Shown piece after piece: positions 1-7,785 of a DNA stretch of 64,000 bases (positions are counted from its first letter, which is position 1; every line of letters starts with the position of its first letter). Source of the stretch: Demequina subtropica (GTDB lineage: Bacteria > Actinomycetota > Actinomycetes > Actinomycetales > Demequinaceae); contig NZ_BBMB01000009.1 of assembly GCF_000971235.1 (NCBI RefSeq), positions 58,012-122,011 of the forward strand. The letters run 5' to 3'. A program made the position numbers and the translations under genes. The notes under the pieces were generated by a model. The model had not been told where the DNA came from. It ran no database searches and saw nothing but the letters and a program-made list of their open reading frames with translations.

Positions 1-1320
1 GTCACGCTCCCCGAGGGCCTCACCTGGGCGAACGGCAACGCGCTCACCTCCTCGGACGTGAAGTTCTCCTTCGACCGCAACCTCGCGATCGCGGACCCGA
101 ACGGCGCGTCGAGCCTGCTCTACAACCTCGACAGCGTCGAGACGCCCGACGAGACGACCGTGGTGTTCCACCTCAAGACGGCGGACGACCAGGTCTTCCC
201 GTTCATCCTCACGAGCTTCCCCGGCGCGATCGTCGACGAGGAGGTCTTCGCGGCCGACGCGATCACGCCCGACGAGGAGATCGTCGCGGGCAACGCCTTC
301 GCCGGCCCGTACACGATCACCTCGTGGGACTTCAACAAGACCGTCGAGTTCACGCCCAACGAGTCCTACCAGGGCCTGCTCGCAGCCCCGGTCAACGGCG
401 GCGTGATCCTCAGCTACTTCGCCGAGTCGTCGAACCTCAAGCTCGCCGTCCAGGAGGGCGACATCGACGTGGCGTACCGCTCGCTCTCGGCGACCGACGT
501 CGAGGACCTCTCGGGCAACGACGCGGTGCAGGTCGTCAACGGCCCCGGCGGTGAGATCCGCTACATCGTGTTCAACTTCGACACGCAGCCCTACGGCGCG
601 GCGACCCCCGAGGCCGATGAGGCCAAGGCTCTCGCGGTCCGTCAGGCCGTGGCCGACCTGGTCGACCGCGACGCGATCTCGGAGCAGGTCTACAAGGGCA
701 CCTACACGCCGCTCTACTCGTACGTCCCCGAGGGCTTCGCGGGCGCGACCGAGTCGCTCAAGGAGCTCTACGGCGACGGCGCGGGCGCGCCGGACGCCGA
801 CAAGGCGGCCCAGACCCTCGCCGATGCCGGCGTGGAGACGCCGGTCAAGCTGAGCCTGCAGTACAACCCCGACCACTACGGCCCGTCCTCCGGCGACGAG
901 TACGCCCTGGTCAAGTCGCAGCTCGAGGCCACGGGCCTGTTCGAGGTCGACCTCAAGTCGACCGAGTGGGTCCAGTACTCCGAGGACCGCACCGCCGACG
1001 TCTACCCGGCCTACCAGCTCGGCTGGTTCCCGGACTACTCGGACGCGGACAACTACCTCACGCCGTTCTTCCTCACGGAGAACTTCCTGGGCAACCACTA
1101 CTCGAACCCCGACGTGGACGAGATGATCCTCGCGCAGGCCGTCACCACGGACCCCGCCGAGCGCACCTCGCTCATCGAGGAGATCCAGGACACCGTCGCG
1201 GGCGACCTCTCGACCCTGCCGCTGCTGCAGGGCGCGCAGGTCGCGGTCGCGGGCGCCGACGTCTCGGGCGTCACCCTCGACGCGTCGTTCAAGTTCCGCT
1301 TCGCTCCTCTGACGAAGTAG
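1..1320 (+). CDS. ABC transporter substrate-binding protein, family 5 (5'-truncated by window edge)
   Basis: The C-terminal 439 residues of an extracellular solute-binding protein of the SBP_bac_5 (DppA/OppA) type. The frame is open from base 1; the window begins in the conserved segment reading LPEGLTWANGNALTSSDVKF, so the lipoprotein signal and N-terminal lobe (probably about 90-120 residues) lie upstream. The family binds oligopeptides or, in actinobacteria, sometimes oligosaccharides outside the membrane and delivers them to a DppBC-type channel. The downstream order binding protein, permease, permease, double ATPase supports this. The stop codon is followed by a strong hairpin, which probably gives this gene more transcript than the permeases. 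The substrate cannot be deduced from the sequence. Confidence 0.93.
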   Translation, partial: VTLPEGLTWANGNALTSSDVKFSFDRNLAIADPNGASSLLYNLDSVETPDETTVVFHLKTADDQVFPFILTSFPGAIVDEEVFAADAITPDEEIVAGNAFAGPYTITSWDFNKTVEFTPNESYQGLLAAPVNGGVILSYFAESSNLKLAVQEGDIDVAYRSLSATDVEDLSGNDAVQVVNGPGGEIRYIVFNFDTQPYGAATPEADEAKALAVRQAVADLVDRDAISEQVYKGTYTPLYSYVPEGFAGATESLKELYGDGAGAPDADKAAQTLADAGVETPVKLSLQYNPDHYGPSSGDEYALVKSQLEATGLFEVDLKSTEWVQYSEDRTADVYPAYQLGWFPDYSDADNYLTPFFLTENFLGNHYSNPDVDEMILAQAVTTDPAERTSLIEEIQDTVAGDLSTLPLLQGAQVAVAGADVSGVTLDASFKFRFAPLTK

Positions 1321-1330
1321 GGCATCGCGC

Positions 1331-1364
1331 CGATGGGGCAGCCGGACAGCCGGCTGCCCCATCG
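1331..1364 (+). terminator. Intercistronic 15-bp perfect hairpin after binding-protein gene
   Basis: Arms cgatggggcagccgg (1331-1345) and ccggctgccccatcg (1350-1364) pair perfectly around a 4-nt loop. There is no T-run, so this looks like an attenuating or 3'-end-stabilising hairpin between the abundant binding protein and the permease genes rather than a full intrinsic terminator. Confidence 0.7.
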
Positions 1365-1380
1365 GCCTGTCCGTTCCATC

Positions 1381-1398
1381 CCGGGAGCGCGCTCCCGG
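1381..1398. promoter_or_regulatory. 18-bp perfect palindrome, possible operator or second hairpin
   Basis: ccgggagcgcgctcccgg is fully self-complementary and lies 16 bases before the first permease start. The GGGAGCgcGCTCCC core resembles the TGGGAGCGCTCCCA sites of CebR-type LacI regulators of sugar uptake, but has two extra central bases. This is an inference only; it could equally be an RNA hairpin. Confidence 0.4.
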
Positions 1399-1414
1399 AA
1401 AAGTGAGGTACCCC

Positions 1415-2509
1415 ATGTCGACGACGACTGACGTCGCCGCGGACGCGGTCTCCGAGCCGCCGCCCGCACTCGCACCCAAGGCCGCCCGTGGCGGCGGATT
1501 CGGACGCTACGTCCTGGTGCGGCTCCTGCTCATGATCCCGACGGTGCTGATCCTCGTGACGCTCGTCTTCTTCCTGATCCGGCTCACCGGGGATCCGATC
1601 ACCGCCGCGCTGGGCGGGAGGCTCCCGGCCGATCAGCTCGCCGAGCGGATCCACGAGGCCGGCTACGACCGTCCGCTGATCGTCCAGTACCTCGAGTACC
1701 TCGGCCAGATCCTCACCCTGGACTTCGGCAACACCATCACCGACAACCAGCCGGTCACGTCCGTGCTCGCGGAGTACGGCGCGGCCACGCTCGAGCTCGT
1801 GACGTACTCGCTCGTCGTCGCGTTCCTCATCGGCATCCCGTTCGGCCTCATCGCCGCCGCCAACCGCGACCGTTGGCCCGACGCGGCGCTGCGCGTGAGC
1901 GCCATCTTCTTCTACGCGACGCCCGTCTTCTTCGCGGGCCTGGTCGCCAAGCTCGTGTTCTCCGTCTGGCTCGGCTGGTTCCCCGTCTCGGGCCGGGCCG
2001 GCGTGCGTACCGAGCTCGCGCTCGGCCGCGACGGCGGGACCGGCATCTACCTCATCGACGCGATCCGCAGCGGCAACGGCGAGTACGTGTGGGACGTCCT
2101 GTCGCACGCGGTGCTGCCCGCGATGACGCTCGGCCTTCTCACCGCCGGCATCTTCCTTCGGCTCGTGCGCACCAACGTCATCGGCACCCACAACATGCCC
2201 TACATCGACGCCGCACGCTCCCGGGGCGTCAGCGAGTCGCGGCTGATCCGCACGCACGCGTACCGGCCGGCGCTCATCCCGATCATCACCGTGATCGGCC
2301 TGCAGATCGCCCTCATGCTGGGAGGCGCGGTGCTGACCGAGACCACCTTCGAGTGGCAGGGGCTGGGCTTCCAGCTCGCGAAGTACCTGCAGGCGCGCGA
2401 CTTCGTCGCCGTCCAGGGCATCGTGGCGCTCATCGCGATCATCGTCGCCCTCGCCAACTTCATCGTCGACATCATCGCGGCCCTGATCGACCCGAGGGTG
2501 AGGTACTGA
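1415..2509 (+). CDS. ABC transporter permease, DppB/OppB type
   Basis: A 364-residue inner-membrane subunit of a peptide/oligosaccharide importer. After a 30-residue cytoplasmic N-terminus (residues 1-30), the segment GRYVLVRLLLMIPTVLIL forms the first membrane helix. A long periplasmic stretch and five more helices follow, with the family's EAA loop around YIDAARSRGVSESRLIRTHA (about residues 263-282). The ATG at 1415 has a GTGAGG ribosome-binding sequence 6 bases upstream; an in-frame GTG at 1403 lacks one. The next permease begins 1 base after the stop. The family usually pairs with DppC as a heterodimer, as here. Confidence 0.94.
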   Translation: MSTTTDVAADAVSEPPPALAPKAARGGGFGRYVLVRLLLMIPTVLILVTLVFFLIRLTGDPITAALGGRLPADQLAERIHEAGYDRPLIVQYLEYLGQILTLDFGNTITDNQPVTSVLAEYGAATLELVTYSLVVAFLIGIPFGLIAAANRDRWPDAALRVSAIFFYATPVFFAGLVAKLVFSVWLGWFPVSGRAGVRTELALGRDGGTGIYLIDAIRSGNGEYVWDVLSHAVLPAMTLGLLTAGIFLRLVRTNVIGTHNMPYIDAARSRGVSESRLIRTHAYRPALIPIITVIGLQIALMLGGAVLTETTFEWQGLGFQLAKYLQARDFVAVQGIVALIAIIVALANFIVDIIAALIDPRVRY

Positions 2510-2510
2510 G

Positions 2511-3500
2511 ATGACCACGTCCCGTCTGCTCGGCCGCCTGCCGGTCGTCCACCAGCTGCGCCAGGCCGTCGGCCTGCAGCGCGGCATGCTCGTCGCCGGG
2601 CTCGTGCTCACCGGCGTCTTCCTGGTCCTCGCGGTCCTGGCGCCCGTCCTCGCCCCCTACGGCTACTCGCAGCTCTCCGACGAGTCCGGGAACTTCGGCG
2701 CCCAGCAGGCGCCGTCCGCCGAGCATTGGCTCGGCACCACGGTCGGCGGGTACGACGTGCTCTCCAGGGTGATCTGGGGAGCGCGGACCGCGCTGCTCGT
2801 CATCATCGTCGCGGTGCTGCTGTCGGTGTTCGTGGGCATCCTGCTGGGGCTCGTGTCGGGCTACCTGGGCGGCTGGGTGGACCGCGTGCTCGTGGTCGTC
2901 GCGGACGCGATCTACGCGTTCCCGACCCTGCTGCTCGCCATCGTCGCCGCGATCGCCATCTCTGGCGGCCAGTCCGGCCTGTGGTCGGGCGTCTTCGCTG
3001 CCGCGATCTCGATCACCGTCGTGTTCATCCCGCAGTACTTCCGCGTGGTGCGCGCCGAGGTGGTCCGCGTCAAGGCGGAGGCGTTCATCGAGTCGGCCAA
3101 GGTCATCGGCGCCTCCACCCCGCGCATCATGTTCCGCCACGTCCTGCGCAACTCGACGCGCACCCTGCCCGTGATCGTCACGCTCAACGCGGCCGAGGCC
3201 GTGCTGACGCTGGCGGCGCTGGGCTTCCTGGGACTCGGCATCGAGCCGACCTCCGCGGCGGAATGGGGCTTCGACCTCAACAAGTCCATCAGCGACGTCG
3301 CCGCGGGGATCTGGTGGACGGCGGTCCCGCCGGGCATCGCGATCGTGCTGGCCGTGCTGGGCATCACGCTCATCGGCGAGAGCCTCAACGACCTCGCGGA
3401 CCCGCGCCTGCGCGCGCGCCGTCGAGGCAAGGGCACGCCGGCCGATGCGGTCGCGCAGTCGGAGCCCGTCGCGCGTGAAGAGCTGGGAGAGGTGCAGTGA
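2511..3500 (+). CDS. ABC transporter permease, DppC/OppC type
   Basis: A 329-residue partner of the preceding permease. The first membrane helix is near residues 25-47. The periplasmic linker contains the LGTTVGGYDVLSRVIWGART segment typical of DppC/OppC, and five further helices follow. The EAA-type coupling loop (SAKVIGASTPRIMFRHVLRN) sits near residues 198-217. The start lies 1 base after the upstream stop with GGTGAGG just before it, and the stop overlaps the ATPase start by one base, so the operon is translationally coupled. Confidence 0.94.
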   Translation: MTTSRLLGRLPVVHQLRQAVGLQRGMLVAGLVLTGVFLVLAVLAPVLAPYGYSQLSDESGNFGAQQAPSAEHWLGTTVGGYDVLSRVIWGARTALLVIIVAVLLSVFVGILLGLVSGYLGGWVDRVLVVVADAIYAFPTLLLAIVAAIAISGGQSGLWSGVFAAAISITVVFIPQYFRVVRAEVVRVKAEAFIESAKVIGASTPRIMFRHVLRNSTRTLPVIVTLNAAEAVLTLAALGFLGLGIEPTSAAEWGFDLNKSISDVAAGIWWTAVPPGIAIVLAVLGITLIGESLNDLADPRLRARRRGKGTPADAVAQSEPVAREELGEVQ

Positions 3501-5155
3501 TGGCAGGCGAGAGCACGAACGCGGTCGAGATCCGCGACCTCAACGTCACCTTCGCGACGGACGGCGGCGACGTGCACGCCGTGCGCGGCGTGAGCCTCGA
3601 CGTGCGCCCCGGCGAGGTGCTCGCCATCGTGGGAGAGTCGGGCAGCGGCAAGACCGTCACGGCGCGCACGATCCTGGGGCTGCTGGGTTCCACCGCGGTC
3701 ACGAGCGGCGCGGTGGTGGTCTCCGGCACCGACGTGGTCGGTCTCGACGCGTCGGGGCTTCGCCGCCTGCGCGGCGAGAAGGCGGCCATGATCTTCCAGG
3801 AGCCCTCGATGGCGCTGAACCCCGTGTTCAGCGTCGGCTGGCAGCTCGCGGAGGGCCTGCGCGCGCACGGCCGCATCTCGAAGGCGGAGGCGAAGGCCAA
3901 GGCGGTCGACATGCTCCGGCGCGTCGGGATCCCCGAGCCCGAGCGGCGCGTCAACGACTACCCGCACCAGTTCTCCGGCGGCCAGAAGCAGCGCATCGTC
4001 ATCGCGATGGCGCTCGCGATGCAGCCCGCGGTGATCATCGCGGACGAGCCGACCACGGCGCTCGACGTGACCGTGCAGGCCGAGATCCTCGACCTCCTGC
4101 GCCGCCTGCGCGATGAGGAGGGGACCGCGATCGTGCTCATCACCCACAACATGGGCGTGGTGGCGGATCTCGCCGATCGCGTCGCGGTGATGCTGCACGG
4201 CGAGGTCGTCGAGACCGCGCCCGTCGCGGACATCTTCGACGCGCCTCAGCACGAGTACACGCGGCGCCTGCTCGACGCCGTGCCGCGCCTCGAGGCGGCC
4301 GACCGGCCGCCGCTGCCCGAGCCCGCCGCGGCGCCGCTCGTGGTCGCCAAGGACCTCATCATCGAGTACCCCGGCCGCTTCGGCCGGCGCTCCACCTTCC
4401 GCGCGGTGCACGAGGTCAGCTTCTCGATCGCGCCGGGCGAGGTGCTGGGCCTGGTGGGCGAGTCCGGATCCGGCAAGTCGACCATCGGCCGCGCGATCGC
4501 GGGCCTCACGCCTGTCGCGGGCGGCTCCCTGCAGGTGCTCGGCACGGAGATGCTGGGGGTCAAGGAGCGCGAGTTCCGGCCCAAGCGGCGCGAGATCGGG
4601 TTCGTGTTCCAGGATCCGGCGACCAGCTTCAACCCGCTGCTGACCATCGCGGACAACGTGGCGGAGCCGCTTATCGTCCACGGCCAGGCGAGGCACGCGG
4701 GCGACGCCCGGTCCAAGGTCGATGAGCTGCTCGAGGCGGTGCAGCTGCCGGCGACGTTCGGCGACCGCTACCCGCATGAGCTCTCGGGAGGCCAGCGTCA
4801 GCGGGCGTCGCTCGCCCGCGCGCTCGCGCTCGACCCCAAGCTGCTCATCGCGGACGAGCCGACGTCCGCCCTGGACGTCTCGGTGCAGGCGCGTGTGCTG
4901 GAGCTGTTCATCGAGCTCCAGGAGCGCTTCGGCTTCGCGACGCTGTTCATCAGCCACGACCTCGCGGTGGTGGACATGCTCGCCGACCGCATCGGCGTGC
5001 TGCACCAGGGTCGCCTGGTCGAGGAGGGCACGGGTGCCGAGGTGCTCGGCGCCCCCAAGGACCCCTACACGCAGCGGCTGCTTGCGTCCCTGCCCGTGCC
5101 GGACCCGGCCGAGCAGGCGAAGCGCCGCGAGGAGTGGGCGGCGCTCAGCAGCTGA
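3500..5155 (+). CDS. Double ABC ATPase (DppD-DppF fusion)
   Basis: A 551-residue cytoplasmic ATPase with two complete nucleotide-binding domains in one chain, replacing separate DppD and DppF. Domain 1 has Walker A GESGSGKT (Lys about 51), signature SGGQKQR (about 159) and Walker B VIIADEPTTALD. Domain 2 has GESGSGKS (Lys about 326), signature SGGQRQR (about 429) and LLIADEPTSALD. Both sites look catalytically intact. The ATG at 3500 shares its A with the stop of the permease gene, and GGGAGAGG lies 8 bases upstream; the GTG at 3497 is an alternative. It energises import by the two permeases. A hairpin follows the stop. Confidence 0.95.
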   Translation: MAGESTNAVEIRDLNVTFATDGGDVHAVRGVSLDVRPGEVLAIVGESGSGKTVTARTILGLLGSTAVTSGAVVVSGTDVVGLDASGLRRLRGEKAAMIFQEPSMALNPVFSVGWQLAEGLRAHGRISKAEAKAKAVDMLRRVGIPEPERRVNDYPHQFSGGQKQRIVIAMALAMQPAVIIADEPTTALDVTVQAEILDLLRRLRDEEGTAIVLITHNMGVVADLADRVAVMLHGEVVETAPVADIFDAPQHEYTRRLLDAVPRLEAADRPPLPEPAAAPLVVAKDLIIEYPGRFGRRSTFRAVHEVSFSIAPGEVLGLVGESGSGKSTIGRAIAGLTPVAGGSLQVLGTEMLGVKEREFRPKRREIGFVFQDPATSFNPLLTIADNVAEPLIVHGQARHAGDARSKVDELLEAVQLPATFGDRYPHELSGGQRQRASLARALALDPKLLIADEPTSALDVSVQARVLELFIELQERFGFATLFISHDLAVVDMLADRIGVLHQGRLVEEGTGAEVLGAPKDPYTQRLLASLPVPDPAEQAKRREEWAALSS

Positions 5156-5179
5156 CCGACGCCCCTCCCGGCGCATGCA

Positions 5180-5223
5180 GAACGCCCCCGCCTCCGACCT
5201 TCGGGTCGGGGACGGGGGCGTTC
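5180..5223. terminator. Bidirectional terminator hairpin
   Basis: A 20-bp stem with two mismatches and a TTCG loop lies between the convergent ABC operon and the surface-protein gene. The left arm begins gaacgcccccgcc and the right arm ends gggggcgttc. Confidence 0.8.
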
Positions 5224-5235
5224 CGCGTGCGGAGG

Positions 5236-7626
5236 CTAGACCTCCCGGCGGCGCATGACCATCAGCCCGGCGCCCGCGAGCATGAGCGCGACCGCGACCA
5301 CGAGCAGCCCTGCCGGCTCGGCGCCGGTGGAGGCGAGCTCCTCCGCCTCGTCGGCGTCCTCGGTCGCGGGGACGGCGGTCTCCTCGGCCGTGTCCTCGAC
5401 CGCGATGTCCTCGTCCTCGACCACGGTGTCCTCGTCCTCGTCCTCGACCGCGGCCGGGACCACAGTGACGGTGACCGATGCGGTGGCGCCGGCGAGCGTC
5501 GCGGTGATGGTGTGCTCGCTCGCGTGCGGGAAGGTCACCGAGAGCCCATCGACCACGTCGGTGCCCACGGAGCTCGACAGCACCGCCGACGACGTGTCGA
5601 CCGTGCGGCCGAGGTGGTCGGTTCCCGTCACCGTGAAAGCGAGCGAGCCGCCCTGGTCGACGGACGTGGCCGACGGCGTGAGGGTGAGCTCCACATCGGT
5701 CACCGCGTAGACGGTGACGTCGCCCGTGAGGACCGTGTCGGCGTCGAGCCAGTCGCCGGAGCCATCGGCCGCGAGGTTCCAGCCCATGCCCGCCGGCGCG
5801 GCGGGGAGGGTGCGGTAGCCCGCGTCGAAGGTCGGGGCGTACACGCGCACGGGGCTGTGGGAGGTCCCGCCCGCCGAGTCGAACGACACCTCGAAGTTGT
5901 GGCCGGTGATCGTGACCGAGGAGATGCGCCACGTGGCGATGGAGATGACGCCCTCGTTGTGGATCTGGCCCAGGTCGCTGATGGCGCCGCCGTTGGTCTC
6001 GTCGCCGACGGCGCCCAGGATCCTTCCCGTGGAGGTGACGTGCACCTCGGGTCCGGTCGGGTCGGAGTCCATGACGGACAGGTACCCGCTCGCGATGTGG
6101 AGCGTGCCCGCGACCTCGAGCGAGCCGAAGCCGGTGGCACCGTAGCCCGCGCCGATGACGGTGGTCGGGCCGGAGATGCTCGTGCCGCCCGAGACGGTCA
6201 CCACTGCGCCCGAGGCGATGACGACGTCGCCGCCGTCGCCGCCGTAGCCGCCGCCGATGCCCGCGCCGTAGTCGCTGCCCGTGACCGTGACGGTGCCGGC
6301 GTTGACGGTGACGTCGCCCGCATCGGTGTAGTCGGCGCCGCCGATGCCGGCGCCGAGGCTGTCGCCCACGGCCGTGACCGTGCCGCCGTCGATGACGAGC
6401 GCGTTGCCGGCGTTGACCTGGATGGCCGCACGCGTCATGGACGGGGCGGAGGCGGTCAGCGTGCCGCCGCCCACCGAGTCGTCGATGGTGAGCGTGTGGC
6501 CGCCCGTGATGCCGAGCGAGTCGGCGTCGAGCGAGTGGCCCGCAAGGTCGAGCGTGAGGTCGCACGTCGCGTCGACGGTCCCGACCGTGAGGTCTGCCGT
6601 GAGCACATGGGACGTGGCGCCGCTGCAGCCGCTCATGAGCGTGGTGAGGCCGCCGGCGCTGGCGGTCGCGTACACGGTGAGGTCGCCCGTGAGCACGGTC
6701 GAGGACGTGAGCCACGTGCCGCTGCCGTCGGACGCGGTGTTCCACTCGGTGCCGGCGGGCGGGGTCGGCAGCGTGCGGTAGCCCGTGTCGATGGTCGCGG
6801 CGTACACCTGGATCGCGTCGGGGCCCGTGGCGCCGGGCACCGAGAAGCCGATGACGGAGTTGTAGCCGGTGACGGTGACGCCGTTGACGTAGCCGGTCTC
6901 GAGCGCGATGACGCCCTGGTTGTGGACCTGGCCGTCGCCCCACATCGTGCCGCCCGCGGTGGTCTCCGAGCCCGGCTCGCCCATGATGCGGCCCGTGGAC
7001 GTGACCGTCACCTCGGGTCCGCCGACGATCGAGTCGGGGACCGTGAGGTTGCCGGAGCCGATGCGGAGCGTCCCCGCGATGGTGAGGGCGTCCATGGCCG
7101 TGCCGCCGTAGCCCCGGCCGACGATCGACGCGAGGCCGGACGTGGTGGAGGCGGTGACGTCCGCGCCGGCGCCGATGGTCACGCTGCCGCCGTCCTCGCC
7201 CAGACCGCCGCCGATGCCGGCGCCGCTGTAGCCGATGGCGTCGACCGTGCCGGACTCGATGACGAGCGAGCTCCCCGCGTGGATCTGGATGCCCGCGCGG
7301 CTGTCCACGCCCGTGGCCGTCAGCGTGCCCGTGCCGCCGGCGCTCGAGTCGGTGATGGTGAGGTCCTTGTGATCGGTGCCGAGCGACCCGAGCGTGAGCG
7401 CGTGCCCGGCGAGGTCGATCGTGAGGTCGCACAGCGTGTCGACGATGCCGCCGGACGTGATGTCGGCGGTGAGGACCACGGTGTCGCCGTCGACGCAGGA
7501 CGACTGCACGGCGTCATCGAGCTCCGTGATGTTGCCGACCGGGATGGTGGTGGCGGCGTGGGCTGCGTGCGCGGTGGCAGGCAGGAGGAAGGCGGCGACG
7601 AGGGTCGCCGAGAGCATGCGGCGCAC
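5236..7626 (-). CDS. Repeat-built, sortase-anchored surface protein (LASTG)
   Basis: A 796-residue exported protein not assigned to a named family. The GTG at 7626 is preferred because GAAAGG lies 5 bases upstream and it gives a compact signal peptide (VRRMLSATLVAAFLL, cleavage near AHAAHA). Two copies of a ~270-residue unit follow. Each holds an LCDLTIDLAGH-like segment, a GAGIGGG glycine turn, GTL.I.SG beta strands, a TSTGRI segment and an ending YRTLP..PAG..W....DGSG.W. This is what a parallel beta-helix stalk looks like. Next come a beta-sandwich-like domain (about 660-725), an acidic Glu/Asp linker and LASTG at 764-768 with a hydrophobic tail and MRRREV. LASTG fits class E sortases of actinobacteria. 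No sortase gene is in the window. Confidence 0.85.
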   Translation of the reverse strand: MRRMLSATLVAAFLLPATAHAAHAATTIPVGNITELDDAVQSSCVDGDTVVLTADITSGGIVDTLCDLTIDLAGHALTLGSLGTDHKDLTITDSSAGGTGTLTATGVDSRAGIQIHAGSSLVIESGTVDAIGYSGAGIGGGLGEDGGSVTIGAGADVTASTTSGLASIVGRGYGGTAMDALTIAGTLRIGSGNLTVPDSIVGGPEVTVTSTGRIMGEPGSETTAGGTMWGDGQVHNQGVIALETGYVNGVTVTGYNSVIGFSVPGATGPDAIQVYAATIDTGYRTLPTPPAGTEWNTASDGSGTWLTSSTVLTGDLTVYATASAGGLTTLMSGCSGATSHVLTADLTVGTVDATCDLTLDLAGHSLDADSLGITGGHTLTIDDSVGGGTLTASAPSMTRAAIQVNAGNALVIDGGTVTAVGDSLGAGIGGADYTDAGDVTVNAGTVTVTGSDYGAGIGGGYGGDGGDVVIASGAVVTVSGGTSISGPTTVIGAGYGATGFGSLEVAGTLHIASGYLSVMDSDPTGPEVHVTSTGRILGAVGDETNGGAISDLGQIHNEGVISIATWRISSVTITGHNFEVSFDSAGGTSHSPVRVYAPTFDAGYRTLPAAPAGMGWNLAADGSGDWLDADTVLTGDVTVYAVTDVELTLTPSATSVDQGGSLAFTVTGTDHLGRTVDTSSAVLSSSVGTDVVDGLSVTFPHASEHTITATLAGATASVTVTVVPAAVEDEDEDTVVEDEDIAVEDTAEETAVPATEDADEAEELASTGAEPAGLLVVAVALMLAGAGLMVMRRREV

Positions 7627-7671
7627 GGGTGCCTTTCGGGGGGACTTCTGGGGACCCTCAGCGGCACCCCA

Positions 7672-7699
7672 GCGCGAGGCGTGCGGGCACGCCTCGCGC
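7672..7699 (-). terminator. 13-bp perfect hairpin between acs and the surface-protein gene
   Basis: gcgcgaggcgtgc (7672-7684) pairs with gcacgcctcgcgc (7687-7699). It lies about 90 bases past the acs stop and 46 bases before the surface-protein start, so it may end the acs transcript or fold in the leader of the next gene. There is no T-run. Confidence 0.55.
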
Positions 7700-7785
7700 A
7701 CATCCAACCACAGGACGGCACCGAGTGCCGACACTGTGACGCACGTCTCTCCCGGGGTGAAATACCTGGTAGAAGCGCAAGCAGG

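Noticed and set aside
2912..7432. A 1506-codon minus-strand open frame across the ABC operon
   Set aside because: Antisense by-product of high GC: arginine/histidine-rich, no domains, and it overlaps clearly coding permease and ATPase genes.
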